From Methanobacteriota archaeon (GTDB lineage: Archaea > Thermoplasmatota > Thermoplasmata > UBA10834): DNA of 49,325 bases. The notes under the pieces are model-generated. The model saw nothing but the letters and a program-made list of their open reading frames with translations, did no database searches and had not been told where the DNA came from. This document shows positions 8,357 through 15,182 of the stretch, one piece after another. A program made the translations under genes and the position numbers. Numbering within the stretch: the first letter of the stretch is position 1; every line of letters begins with the position of its first letter. Location of the stretch: positions 1-49,325 of the forward strand of contig DYTN01000013.1 of assembly GCA_020725925.1 (NCBI GenBank), written 5' to 3'.

Positions 8357-8495
8357 TGGTCTTCTGGGTGAAAAGCCGGATATGAGCTCGGGGGAGGTGG
8401 ACCGGGCGAGAACTGAATGTGCAAAGGCCAGACACTCATGAAGTCCGTTCAATCAGAAAATAGACTGCCACGAGAAGTCCGCGAACCCCTTGTCA
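8350..8495 (-). repeat. tRNA-like repeat, copy C (core 8398-8480) with shared flank
   Basis: The 83-nt core (reverse strand 8480 to 8398) has the same length and the same T-arm/acceptor ending as copies A and B but is the most degraded: the T-loop sequence has drifted and the 5' end reads GGACTTC. The low-coordinate flank, from ttcctgatggtct at 8350, matches that of copy B with nearly constant spacing and starts at the stop codon of the upstream gene. The gap to the next gene holds only a TATA-like element besides this. Confidence 0.55.
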
Positions 8496-8604
8496 TCCTT
8501 TGAATGCGAATCGAATTGGCAGCAGATTGCTCGGCTGTGAGCCGCATTCATACTTCCTAGGCGCCTATGCCCTACTCCTCGATAGTTCGATGACCGTCCA
8601 ACAT

Positions 8605-8613
8605 ACGTTATAA
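8605..8613 (+). promoter_or_regulatory. TATA-like box of the acidic secreted protein
   Basis: The sequence acgttataa lies about 35 bases before ATG 8645. At the usual archaeal distance the transcript would begin about ten bases before that ATG. This supports 8645 over the alternative TTG start at 8630. Confidence 0.5.
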
Positions 8614-8644
8614 GTGCTGCAGTGAATGGTTGCAACTAGAGGTG

Positions 8645-9085
8645 ATGCAAGTGGCTTCAACAGCACTGGTATTGGCCGCGATCGCCACAGTCGTCGCAGG
8701 AAGCACGGCTGGAGGTCTTGCGGTCATGGACATGAGCGAGTTCGATCTTGAAATAAAGGTCGTCGATGCCCTCACAGATGAGGATATCGAAGGAGCCCGG
8801 GTCGACATCGTGGACGGGAACAGCATACTCGTAGCTACTGGCTATACGGATGAAGACGGCGAATTCGAAGTCGAGGTCGACGACGAAGGCGCTGATGACT
8901 CCGACGACGAGGAAGACGAATCCCAGGAGGAGATCGAGCATGAGGATGAGGTGTCCCTCGATTCTCTTGTGGGCCCCATCAAGGTGACCGTGTCCAAGGC
9001 CGGCTATGATAGCCAGACCTTCACGATCGACTTGGACACGCTCGACGACAGCGACGTAAATGTGAAGCTTGTCCCCTCGACCTAG
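8645..9085 (+). CDS. Secreted acidic protein, carboxypeptidase-regulatory-like fold
   Basis: From ATG 8645 the protein (146 aa) has a hydrophobic export segment (STALVLAAIATVVAGSTAGG). One beta-sandwich domain follows, with hallmarks of CarboxypepD_reg/Cna-B-like domains: a VVDALTDEDIEGARVDI strand pair, GYTDEDGEFEVEV, and a final KVTVSKAGYDSQTFTI. The domain is split by an insertion of about 30 residues that is almost entirely Asp, Glu and Ser, in the loop between the middle strands. Such a loop could bind calcium or cell-surface cations; that is inference. A GAGGTG lies directly before the ATG. The gene stands alone and is followed by a hairpin with T-rich tail. Confidence 0.7.
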   Translation: MQVASTALVLAAIATVVAGSTAGGLAVMDMSEFDLEIKVVDALTDEDIEGARVDIVDGNSILVATGYTDEDGEFEVEVDDEGADDSDDEEDESQEEIEHEDEVSLDSLVGPIKVTVSKAGYDSQTFTIDLDTLDDSDVNVKLVPST

Positions 9086-9091
9086 GCGGCA

Positions 9092-9121
9092 GTGGGGTTT
9101 GAGCGCTCACCAAACCCCCAC
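9092..9121 (+). terminator. Hairpin plus T-rich tract
   Basis: GTGGGGTTTG (9092-9101) pairs with CAAACCCCCAC (9111-9121) with one bulged base and a nine-base loop. A T-rich stretch follows (tctcattctattctcatctttt). It lies just after the stop of the acidic secreted protein and before the convergent regulator gene, so it fits a terminator between convergent genes. Confidence 0.6.
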
Positions 9122-9187
9122 AAACTCCTTCTCATTCTATTCTCATCTTTTCGTTTGTGTTTGGTGAGATCCCAGCATCCTCTCGCC

Positions 9188-9733
9188 TCAGAGCTCCAGG
9201 CTTTCCCAGATCTCTATGAATCCCTCCGTGAGAGATGTTGGCTGAGGTGTGAACGCAAGCAGGATTCTCTCAATCCTCGCCTGGTCTGAGAGTGCATACC
9301 CCCGCCCTTGGTCCACCGTGACGACGATGCCTGCCTTTGTCAACTTCTCCAGATGATGGCTGACCGTTGAGGGGGCCCGCCTCAGGCTGACAGTCAATTC
9401 TTTGTGCGTACTCGTCCCGTGCTTGGCTAGGAGCACGATTATTCTGAAAGGCAGGGGTTGCCTCAGCATGCCTACTATGGGTTTGTCGGGGGCGCTCGTG
9501 AGGTCTCTCCTATTCATCTTGTCCAAGCTATCTCTGGGGTAGTATCGTTTGTACTCTCCATCCTCGGTCGCGTAGACTAGGTCACGCTTCTCGAGGTAGT
9601 GCAAGTGATAATCCACGAGGTTCAACCTCATATCGAGAATGCGGGCGAGTTCGCGCATGTGGGTGCCGGGGTACTTGCACACAGTCTCGTACAGTCGCCT
9701 TCTGGTATCCAGCTCCAGGCCGAGGTCCTCCAC
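9188..9733 (-). CDS. Transcriptional regulator with two winged-helix domains
   Basis: The protein (181 aa) contains two MarR/ArsR-like winged helices in tandem. The first covers residues 8-65 (RRRLYETVCKYPGTHMRELA, recognition helix LNLVDYHLHYLEKRDLV, wing EYKRYYP). The second covers residues 88-155 (LPFRIIVLLAKHGTSTHKEL, recognition helix APSTVSHHLEKLTKAGIV, wing GRGYALSD). This tandem design is common in Thermoplasmata and haloarchaea. It is followed on the same strand direction by no gene, and is preceded 11 bases upstream by a three-helix membrane protein. That pairing recurs in archaea and suggests the membrane protein feeds the regulator a signal. Target genes are unknown. Confidence 0.85.
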   Translation of the reverse strand: MEDLGLELDTRRRLYETVCKYPGTHMRELARILDMRLNLVDYHLHYLEKRDLVYATEDGEYKRYYPRDSLDKMNRRDLTSAPDKPIVGMLRQPLPFRIIVLLAKHGTSTHKELTVSLRRAPSTVSHHLEKLTKAGIVVTVDQGRGYALSDQARIERILLAFTPQPTSLTEGFIEIWESLEL

Positions 9734-9744
9734 GGAGCGCCCCC

Positions 9745-10005
9745 TTAGCGTTTCATGGTCGCGAGGAAGATGATTCCCAAGATGCCTATGTCCAGAAGAC
9801 CGGAGCCAATCCAGAGACTCTCTTCCGAGAGTGCGTCCGTGAACAGCTGGATCGAGAACAGAATCCCCTTCACTACGAATAGGAGGAAGGCAATCGTTAC
9901 CAAGGCGATCTTCGGACTCTTGGTCCTTCGGAAAGCTACGACTGAGATCGAAGCCAGCGCAATAGAGAAGACCAAGATGAACGCATAAAGAAGGTTTTCG
10001 AGCAT
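9745..10005 (-). CDS. Three-helix membrane protein next to the wHTH regulator
   Basis: The protein (86 aa) is nearly all membrane: helices around LYAFILVFSIALASISVVAF, KIALVTIAFLLFVVKGILF and LLDIGILGIIFLATM, with a basic loop RRTKSPK. It resembles the small DUF7521-type proteins found beside ArsR-like regulators in haloarchaea, but I cannot confirm membership. It ends 11 bases before the regulator's start on the same strand and is probably cotranscribed. Confidence 0.7.
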   Translation of the reverse strand: MLENLLYAFILVFSIALASISVVAFRRTKSPKIALVTIAFLLFVVKGILFSIQLFTDALSEESLWIGSGLLDIGILGIIFLATMKR

Positions 10006-10042
10006 TTCTCTCTCACCAACCTGCGAACCGTTTGGTCAGGAT

Positions 10043-10987
10043 TTAACTCTTGTTTCTCCTGCTAGCTATGACCGCGCCGACAACTAACGCGCTCGCGAAT
10101 GCGAGGCCTGCGGTGAACAGGATCGGGTTCCCGAGGATCTCCTTTGCGGATGCGAGCCCAGAGAGCGGAGCGACGCTTCGCACGCCGATGATCGGGTCGT
10201 GGACTATGGAGTCACCAGCAGGGTATGTGAGAGTGAGGTCGCCCTCGCTCCAGGACGAACCGACTACGGCAAGATTTCCATCGACAGTCGCGTTGTCCGA
10301 CCACAGGAAGAATCCGCCCAGGCCATCATGGGTCAGGTTGAGCTCCTCGCGCCCATCCATCTCCTCATGCTCGAGAATCGACTCGAAGTCCGCTTCTGCC
10401 GAGATGACCAGAGCGACCATGTCGAAGTTGCCTTCGGCGTCAACGAGGTTGATGGTGATGTTCAACTTCACATCTGTGGGAGAGATGGGGACATCGCTTG
10501 CGAGTGCAGGGGAGGTGGCAAATATGAACTCAAGTGTGAGCACGGAGTCCTCGCTCATCGCTTTGACCGTGGTCAGGTTGCCTCCATCGGGCAGGGATGT
10601 CACATGAGAGACGACCTCATAGGTCCAGTCTTCGGGATCTTCAGTCCACGCGATGGTGTCTCCTGAGTCAAGATTGCCGTTCCCATTGTCCTCGAAGCCT
10701 ATGAGCGTCTCAAGACTCAACTCAAGTTGCCAGTCCCTGATGGCAGAGGCAGCGGGGTCGGCGGTGTAGGTGGCAACGATTGTGCCCTCGTCGAAAGATA
10801 GCGAGAATTGGTCATTGACCTTGAACCCAGATGATTCGGAAACCATCTCGAAGCTATCAGGGCTCTCCACAAACGACACCTCTCGCTCGTTCTCGACATC
10901 TTCAGCGGACGCGATTGCTGCCACAGAAGCTACCAGCAACACCGCCGCCGTAAACACAATCGCACACAATTGAGTTGAACGGAACAT
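10043..10987 (-). CDS. Secreted, C-terminally membrane-anchored protein
   Basis: From ATG 10987 the protein (314 aa) has a signal peptide (LCAIVFTAAVLLVASVAAIASA), a long acidic exterior part rich in beta-forming stretches, and a single C-terminal helix (ILFTAGLAFASALVVGAVIAS) followed by RRNKS. The topology is therefore exterior with a cytoplasmic stop. The exterior part shows EDNGNGNLDSGDTI, a DxNxDG-like calcium-binding loop around residues 105-118, and several NLT/NAT glycosylation-type sites. No enzyme motif is recognised. The frame continues to GTG 11014, but the signal peptide begins at 10987. The gene lies 37 bases upstream of the 86-aa membrane protein and could share its transcript. 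Confidence 0.72.
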   Translation of the reverse strand: MFRSTQLCAIVFTAAVLLVASVAAIASAEDVENEREVSFVESPDSFEMVSESSGFKVNDQFSLSFDEGTIVATYTADPAASAIRDWQLELSLETLIGFEDNGNGNLDSGDTIAWTEDPEDWTYEVVSHVTSLPDGGNLTTVKAMSEDSVLTLEFIFATSPALASDVPISPTDVKLNITINLVDAEGNFDMVALVISAEADFESILEHEEMDGREELNLTHDGLGGFFLWSDNATVDGNLAVVGSSWSEGDLTLTYPAGDSIVHDPIIGVRSVAPLSGLASAKEILGNPILFTAGLAFASALVVGAVIASRRNKS

Positions 10988-11253
10988 CTTAGGAGCCGTA
11001 TTGTCACCTGCCACAGGAGATCTGCATCATGATTCTGTTCTCAGCCTTATCCTGACGAGACCCTGCCATGGTTCGGATTTCTCCTCCCGCTCGGCTGTGG
11101 AGGGCGTCACTGCATCCTTGTCAGAGGAGAGATCCACTATGCGGATCTCGCCGTTCTGTCTTGTCATGATGGATAGACCATCTGCCTATATAATCAGAGT
11201 TATTGGACGGAGGTCGAAAAAGAAGTCTATCGTCAAGATACATGGCATGGGTG

Positions 11254-11325
11254 TGGACCGGGCGAGATTTGAACTCGCGACCTCCCGCATGCCAAGCGGG
11301 CGATCTTCCGCTGATCTACCGGCCC
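11254..11325 (-). tRNA. tRNA-Ala (GGC)
   Basis: This 72-nt cloverleaf reads on the reverse strand. Acceptor GGGCCGG pairs with CCGGTCC, including the G3-U70 pair that defines alanine tRNAs. The D-stem is GATC/GATC. The anticodon stem CCCGC/GCGGG closes the loop TTGGCAT (anticodon GGC), and the T-stem GCGAG/CTCGC closes TTCAAAT. The discriminator is A at 11254, no intron is present, and CCA is not fully encoded. A likely TATA box (gttttaact on the reverse strand, 11355-11363) lies 30-38 bases upstream. Its 3' end points toward the accessory region that carries tRNA-like repeats with the same terminal sequence. Confidence 0.96.
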
Positions 11326-11400
11326 TCCTGGTGTGCGATGTATATGGTAGGTCTAGTTAAAACTTGCCGAGCCCCGCTCTCGCGGCCAGACTCCTTTTTC

Positions 11401-12810
11401 TCACACGAACGCGTCCAGCTTCCTCTGATACCTTACCTTCTCGCCGGCCACGGGCATGGGGTACTCCTCCGTCAAGCAGGCGAGACAAAGGTCTCCCGAG
11501 GCGTGTCCGATGGCGTCCACGAGCCCGTCCACCGAGATGTAACCCAGGCTGTCGGCCGTGATCATCTTGCCTATCTGCTCGACTGTCCTCCCCGTGGCAG
11601 CGAACTGCTCCCTGGTCTTCATGTCGATGCCGAAGTAGCACGGCGCCCTTATCGGAGGGGAGCCTATCCTGACATGGACCTCCTTCGCGCCCGCGTTCCT
11701 CACGATCTGGACGATCTGCCTGATGGTAGTTCCCCGGACGATTGAGTCGTCCACGAGGACGACTCTCTTCTCCTTGATGACGCTCTTGAGCGGGTTGAGC
11801 TTGAGCATCACGCTCGTGGTCCGCTCCGACTGCTCGGGCATGATGAACGTGCGCTCGACGTATCTGTTCTTCATCAGGCCCTCGGCGTACGGAATTCCTG
11901 AGACCTCCGAATACCCAATCGCGTGCGACCTCCCCGAGTCCGGGATGGGCACGACGACGTCGGCCATGACCGGCTGCTCCTTTGCGAGCCTCTGGCCTAT
12001 GCGTCTCCTGACCTCGTACACCAGCTTGCCCTCAATCGAGGAGTCTGCCCTGGCGATGTACACCCACTCGAACATGCAGTGCGCCCGCCCCTTCGAGAGG
12101 CCCGTCTTGACGGACTTGATCTCCCCGGGCAGCAGCTCCGCTATCTCGCCCGGCTCGACGTCCCTGATGAACCCCCCGCCCAGCGTGTCGAACACGACGC
12201 TCTCCGATGCGGCGGCGTAGCCGACTTTGGTCCTGCCGACGCACAGGGGCCTTATCCCGAGCGGGTCCCTGATGGCGAAGACCCTGTTGCCTATCATGAT
12301 GGTCATCGAGTATGAACCTTGGAGCATCGACATCAGGTTCTTGAGCGACTTGACCGGGTCACCCGTGTTCGCGATGTCGTTCGCCAGCAGCCTCACGGCT
12401 ATCTCCGAGTCCGAGGAGGTTATGAACGCCCAACCCTTCTTCTTGAGCTCGTCCATGATCTTGTCCGCATTGACGATCTCGCCGTTGTGCGCGAGGGCGA
12501 TGTCGCCGTAGTTGGTGGAGACCACGATCGGCTGCGCGTTCTCGAGCGTGGAAGAGCCGAATGTGGAGTACCTCACATGGCCTATGCCGAGGTCCCCCTT
12601 GAGGTTCCTGACATCCTCGGTCTTGAGCGCCTGGTGCGCCAGACCCATGCCCTTCACTGTCTTGATGCCGTTGTTGTAGACCGCAATGCCGGCGGACTCC
12701 TGGCCCCTGTGCTGGAGGACCCGAAGCGCGTAGAAGATGTCGATGGAGACGTTCGAGACGGCAGCTATTGCGAAGACGCCGCACTCCTCCTGCGGGTGAT
12801 CAGGCTCCAT
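11401..12810 (-). CDS. purF: Amidophosphoribosyltransferase
   Basis: PurF catalyses the first committed step of purine synthesis, turning PRPP and glutamine into phosphoribosylamine. The protein (469 aa) starts MEPDHPQEEC; processing after residue 9 would expose the catalytic N-terminal cysteine in the ECGVFAIA motif. The Ntn-hydrolase domain follows (LQHRGQESAGI, HVRYSTFG, LAHNGEIVN). The phosphoribosyltransferase domain carries the PRPP loop VVLVDDSIVRGTT near residues 352-364. The C-terminal Cys-containing region (GSPPIRAPCYFGID, GDLCLACLTEEYP) matches forms that bind an iron-sulfur cluster. The gene follows L37e by 33 bases and is probably in one transcript with Lsm and L37e. Confidence 0.97.
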   Translation of the reverse strand: MEPDHPQEECGVFAIAAVSNVSIDIFYALRVLQHRGQESAGIAVYNNGIKTVKGMGLAHQALKTEDVRNLKGDLGIGHVRYSTFGSSTLENAQPIVVSTNYGDIALAHNGEIVNADKIMDELKKKGWAFITSSDSEIAVRLLANDIANTGDPVKSLKNLMSMLQGSYSMTIMIGNRVFAIRDPLGIRPLCVGRTKVGYAAASESVVFDTLGGGFIRDVEPGEIAELLPGEIKSVKTGLSKGRAHCMFEWVYIARADSSIEGKLVYEVRRRIGQRLAKEQPVMADVVVPIPDSGRSHAIGYSEVSGIPYAEGLMKNRYVERTFIMPEQSERTTSVMLKLNPLKSVIKEKRVVLVDDSIVRGTTIRQIVQIVRNAGAKEVHVRIGSPPIRAPCYFGIDMKTREQFAATGRTVEQIGKMITADSLGYISVDGLVDAIGHASGDLCLACLTEEYPMPVAGEKVRYQRKLDAFV

Positions 12811-12843
12811 AGACCTTGTCCCCCCTTCCTAGGAATGTGCTCA

Positions 12844-13011
12844 TCAGTGCAGCTTGGCCCAATTGTAGTTTCTCAGCTTGGAGGTTGCGCCGAAGCCGCA
12901 CGAGGCGCACACCTTGTGCCTCACATGGTACGACCGCTTGCCGCAGCGCCTGCAGACTATGTGCGTCTTCTTGCTGCTGCGCTTGCCCATCGACGGAGTG
13001 CCCTTGCCCAT
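12844..13011 (-). CDS. rpl37e: Large ribosomal subunit protein eL37 (L37e)
   Basis: This 55-residue ORF starts at ATG 13011 and ends with TGA at 12844-12846. It begins [12 protein letters not shown] and contains a zinc ribbon with cysteines at 20, 23, 35 and 38 (CRRC, CASCGF), followed by the [11 protein letters not shown] tail typical of archaeal L37e. It binds zinc and 23S rRNA near the exit tunnel. It lies 11 bases after the Lsm gene, a pairing conserved across many archaea. Confidence 0.95.
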   Translation of the reverse strand: MGKGTPSMGKRSSKKTHIVCRRCGKRSYHVRHKVCASCGFGATSKLRNYNWAKLH

Positions 13012-13022
13012 GCGACCCTACC

Positions 13023-13235
13023 TCAAGGTGAAATGTATATGACGTTGTCCCCGCGTACGATCGTGGTCTCGAGCTTCCGTACCACCTGGCTGTCGTGGAT
13101 CTCCTCCGCGTTCCTGAGCACGAGGTTCATGTGCGGGTCGTACCCGTCCAGGACCCCCCTGTACCCCCTCTTCCCCTTGAGCTCGACGATGACCTGCTGG
13201 TTGATCGACTTGTTCAGAACAGCCAGGGGTTTCAT
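13023..13235 (-). CDS. Sm-like RNA-binding protein (Lsm)
   Basis: This 70-residue protein shows Sm1 ([26 protein letters not shown]) and Sm2 ([11 protein letters not shown]) motifs. The RNA-binding Asn is in HMNLVL and the Arg-Gly is in IVRGDN. Archaeal Lsm proteins form heptameric rings that bind U-rich RNA. It is the first gene of a probable Lsm-L37e-purF operon; linkage of Lsm to L37e is a recurring archaeal arrangement. The A/T-rich stretch just upstream (ttaagtacagtacccctta, reverse strand near 13260-13278) may contain the promoter. Confidence 0.95.
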   Translation of the reverse strand: MKPLAVLNKSINQQVIVELKGKRGYRGVLDGYDPHMNLVLRNAEEIHDSQVVRKLETTIVRGDNVIYISP

Positions 13236-13334
13236 CAGACTAAATCACCTGTGTTTCCTGATAAGGGGTACTGTACTTAAACCTTTGCGGTTGCACAATG
13301 CGGTAGTTCATCTGTCTGGCTAGGCGCTCCGTTG

Positions 13335-13808
13335 TCAGAGCTGGACCGTCGTGTCTTCCTTCAGCCGGTCGAGGATGAGGTATGTGTTGCTCCTCTCGAC
13401 CTCCTCGATCTTGATGAAGGCGTCCACGATGTCCTTCAGCTCTTCCCTCGACGAAGCGCGGAGGAGCACCGCGAAGTCTATGTTGCCCAGCAGGAAGTAG
13501 ACGGCCCACACGCCTGGTATCTTGGCGATCCTCTCCCCGATCTTCTTGGAATAGTCGGGGCCGTACCTGCCCGTGACGAGCGAAATGGCCAGGATCTCCT
13601 TGCCGACCTTGAGCGGGTCGACGCTTGCCTTGAAGCCCGTGATCACGCCCTCCTCGATGAGCCTGTTGACCCTGTAGTGGACCGTCGAGGACGAGAGGCC
13701 GGTCTTCTCGCCTATCTTCTTGAGGCTGACGTTGCAGTCCTCCTGAAGCATTTTCAGTATGATCTTGTCGTTCTTGTCCAATGTGACTAGGGCCGATTTG
13801 TCCGTCAA
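13335..13808 (-). CDS. Lrp/AsnC-family transcriptional regulator
   Basis: The protein (157 aa) has an N-terminal helix-turn-helix (KIILKMLQEDCNVSLKKIGEKTGLSSSTVHYRVNRL) and a C-terminal RAM/AsnC ligand-binding domain (EILAISLVTGRYG, AKIPGVWAVYFLLGNIDFAVLLRA), as in Lrp-type feast/famine regulators. Such proteins assemble into octamers and commonly sense amino acids. It stands alone between the Lsm operon and the pyrC group. A T/A-rich element near 13848-13860 (reverse strand) may be its promoter. Confidence 0.92.
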   Translation of the reverse strand: MTDKSALVTLDKNDKIILKMLQEDCNVSLKKIGEKTGLSSSTVHYRVNRLIEEGVITGFKASVDPLKVGKEILAISLVTGRYGPDYSKKIGERIAKIPGVWAVYFLLGNIDFAVLLRASSREELKDIVDAFIKIEEVERSNTYLILDRLKEDTTVQL

Positions 13809-13985
13809 GGGCTCTCCCCCGATGATTTTCGAAAAGACTACAACGGATTCGCATTGATAACGCTTTCGATGGGCCCGGTTCGAACAGAACTAAAATCGCA
13901 CACCTTTCGAGACGAATATCGCATGAGAGGGGGGATGGGAAAGGCCGGGAAGGCCTACCCACTGGGATTCGATGATGCTGCCAGC

Positions 13986-15182
13986 TCAGATGAAAGCACC
14001 GATTGTCGGCAGGTCCAGGAGGTCCATGTCGAAGAAGACCACGCCCTCCCTGACCTCCTCCGCCCCGAGCTGCTCCTTCCCTGCCAGAAGTGCCAGGAAC
14101 GAGCTCCTCCACCAGAGGTCTAGCGCGTTGTTCGCGATGGCGCCGAGGTACACCTGGGCGAAGTTGTACTCATAGCCATCCGTGTCGCACAGGTAGGCTG
14201 CGTGCCCCAGGAAGCAGTCTCTCGAGTTTACCGTCCGCATGTACGCCCTGAAAGCCTCCTTCCCAGAAGGTGTGAAGGGCAGCAGGTCGACATCGGCAGG
14301 GTCGGTCCTCGAGGATTCCGAAGTGGACCCGTCCTCAGAGAGGACGTACCCCAAGATCTCATTGCCGACCAGCTTGAAGATCCTCCACGTGAGCTTGTCG
14401 TCGATGTATATCGGCAGCAGGCTCAGGTCCGGGAGGTCGAACAGCTCCGTGCCGTCTATGAGCGCTCTTGCCGTGACGTCCGCCTCCGGCTCCGCCCTCC
14501 TGGCAAGCTTGGCGATATCGGCCGGGGGAGCGTTCTGCCTCGTGCGCCCGTGCTCCGCGTATGTGAGGATCCTGCTCAGCCCCAGCTCGTCGACAAAGTC
14601 GTCCTCCAAGGCTCTCGCTGCCGCCCGAACCGAGGAGAACGACTGCGCGCCCCACGTAGCCCTTGTGTTCCTGACGAAATCAGCGAACACCTTGCCCGCC
14701 TCTCTGGCCTCATCTGAGAGCTTCCTCTCGCCTAGTCCCCGCAATATGGATTCGGAGAGCACCTTCAGGTCCTCGCCGGGCAGCCCGACGCCCCTGCATG
14801 ACAAGTTCGCATTGGGTTGCACCCTCCATCCGACGAACACATTGATCGGGAACGACCTGCAGAAGTGCGGGCGCGAGTCGTAGATCTGGCATCTCCTGTC
14901 CCTGAGGAAGTAGCATGAGCCGTGGGCACCCCTGAGCTTGATGGCTGCGCCCGTGACCTCCTGGGAGATGTGCCTGTCGGCCACGCCTTCGCGCCTCACG
15001 GGGTCCTGCCTGAAGCTCCTCTCCTCATCCGGGAGCAGCTCGGGCTGGCACAGGCAGCACAGGGCACAGTTGTCTATGCAGCCATAGGTCCTGCCCTCGA
15101 CCTCGGAGTAGTCCACCTCGAGGGCATGTTCAGGCTGGGCCACGCGCGTCCCTTCCCGCCCGCTCCCCGACCTGGTGGCCAT
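13986..15182 (-). CDS. YkgJ-type cysteine-cluster protein
   Basis: The N-terminal domain is of the YkgJ (CxxxCxxCC) zinc- or iron-chelating family: cysteines at 35, 39, 42, 43 and 45 (YGCIDNCALCCLCQ), then GSCYFLRDRRCQIYDSRPHFCRSFP near 88-112. These would bind a metal or an Fe-S cluster. The remaining 260 residues are not recognised and end in FFDMDLLDLPTIGAFI. The frame from ATG 15182 overlaps pyrC by 53 bases. A GTG at 15140 would cut the overlap to 11 bases and keep every conserved residue, so it is an equally likely start. The gene is last in the AMMECR1-pyrC-ykgJ series. Confidence 0.82.
   Translation of the reverse strand: MATRSGSGREGTRVAQPEHALEVDYSEVEGRTYGCIDNCALCCLCQPELLPDEERSFRQDPVRREGVADRHISQEVTGAAIKLRGAHGSCYFLRDRRCQIYDSRPHFCRSFPINVFVGWRVQPNANLSCRGVGLPGEDLKVLSESILRGLGERKLSDEAREAGKVFADFVRNTRATWGAQSFSSVRAAARALEDDFVDELGLSRILTYAEHGRTRQNAPPADIAKLARRAEPEADVTARALIDGTELFDLPDLSLLPIYIDDKLTWRIFKLVGNEILGYVLSEDGSTSESSRTDPADVDLLPFTPSGKEAFRAYMRTVNSRDCFLGHAAYLCDTDGYEYNFAQVYLGAIANNALDLWWRSSFLALLAGKEQLGAEEVREGVVFFDMDLLDLPTIGAFI

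Noticed and set aside
3535-8480. Annotating the three repeats as functional tRNA genes
   Set aside because: They have no proper anticodon arm or D-arm, and T-stems are broken in copies A and C. Only the 3' part is tRNA-like.
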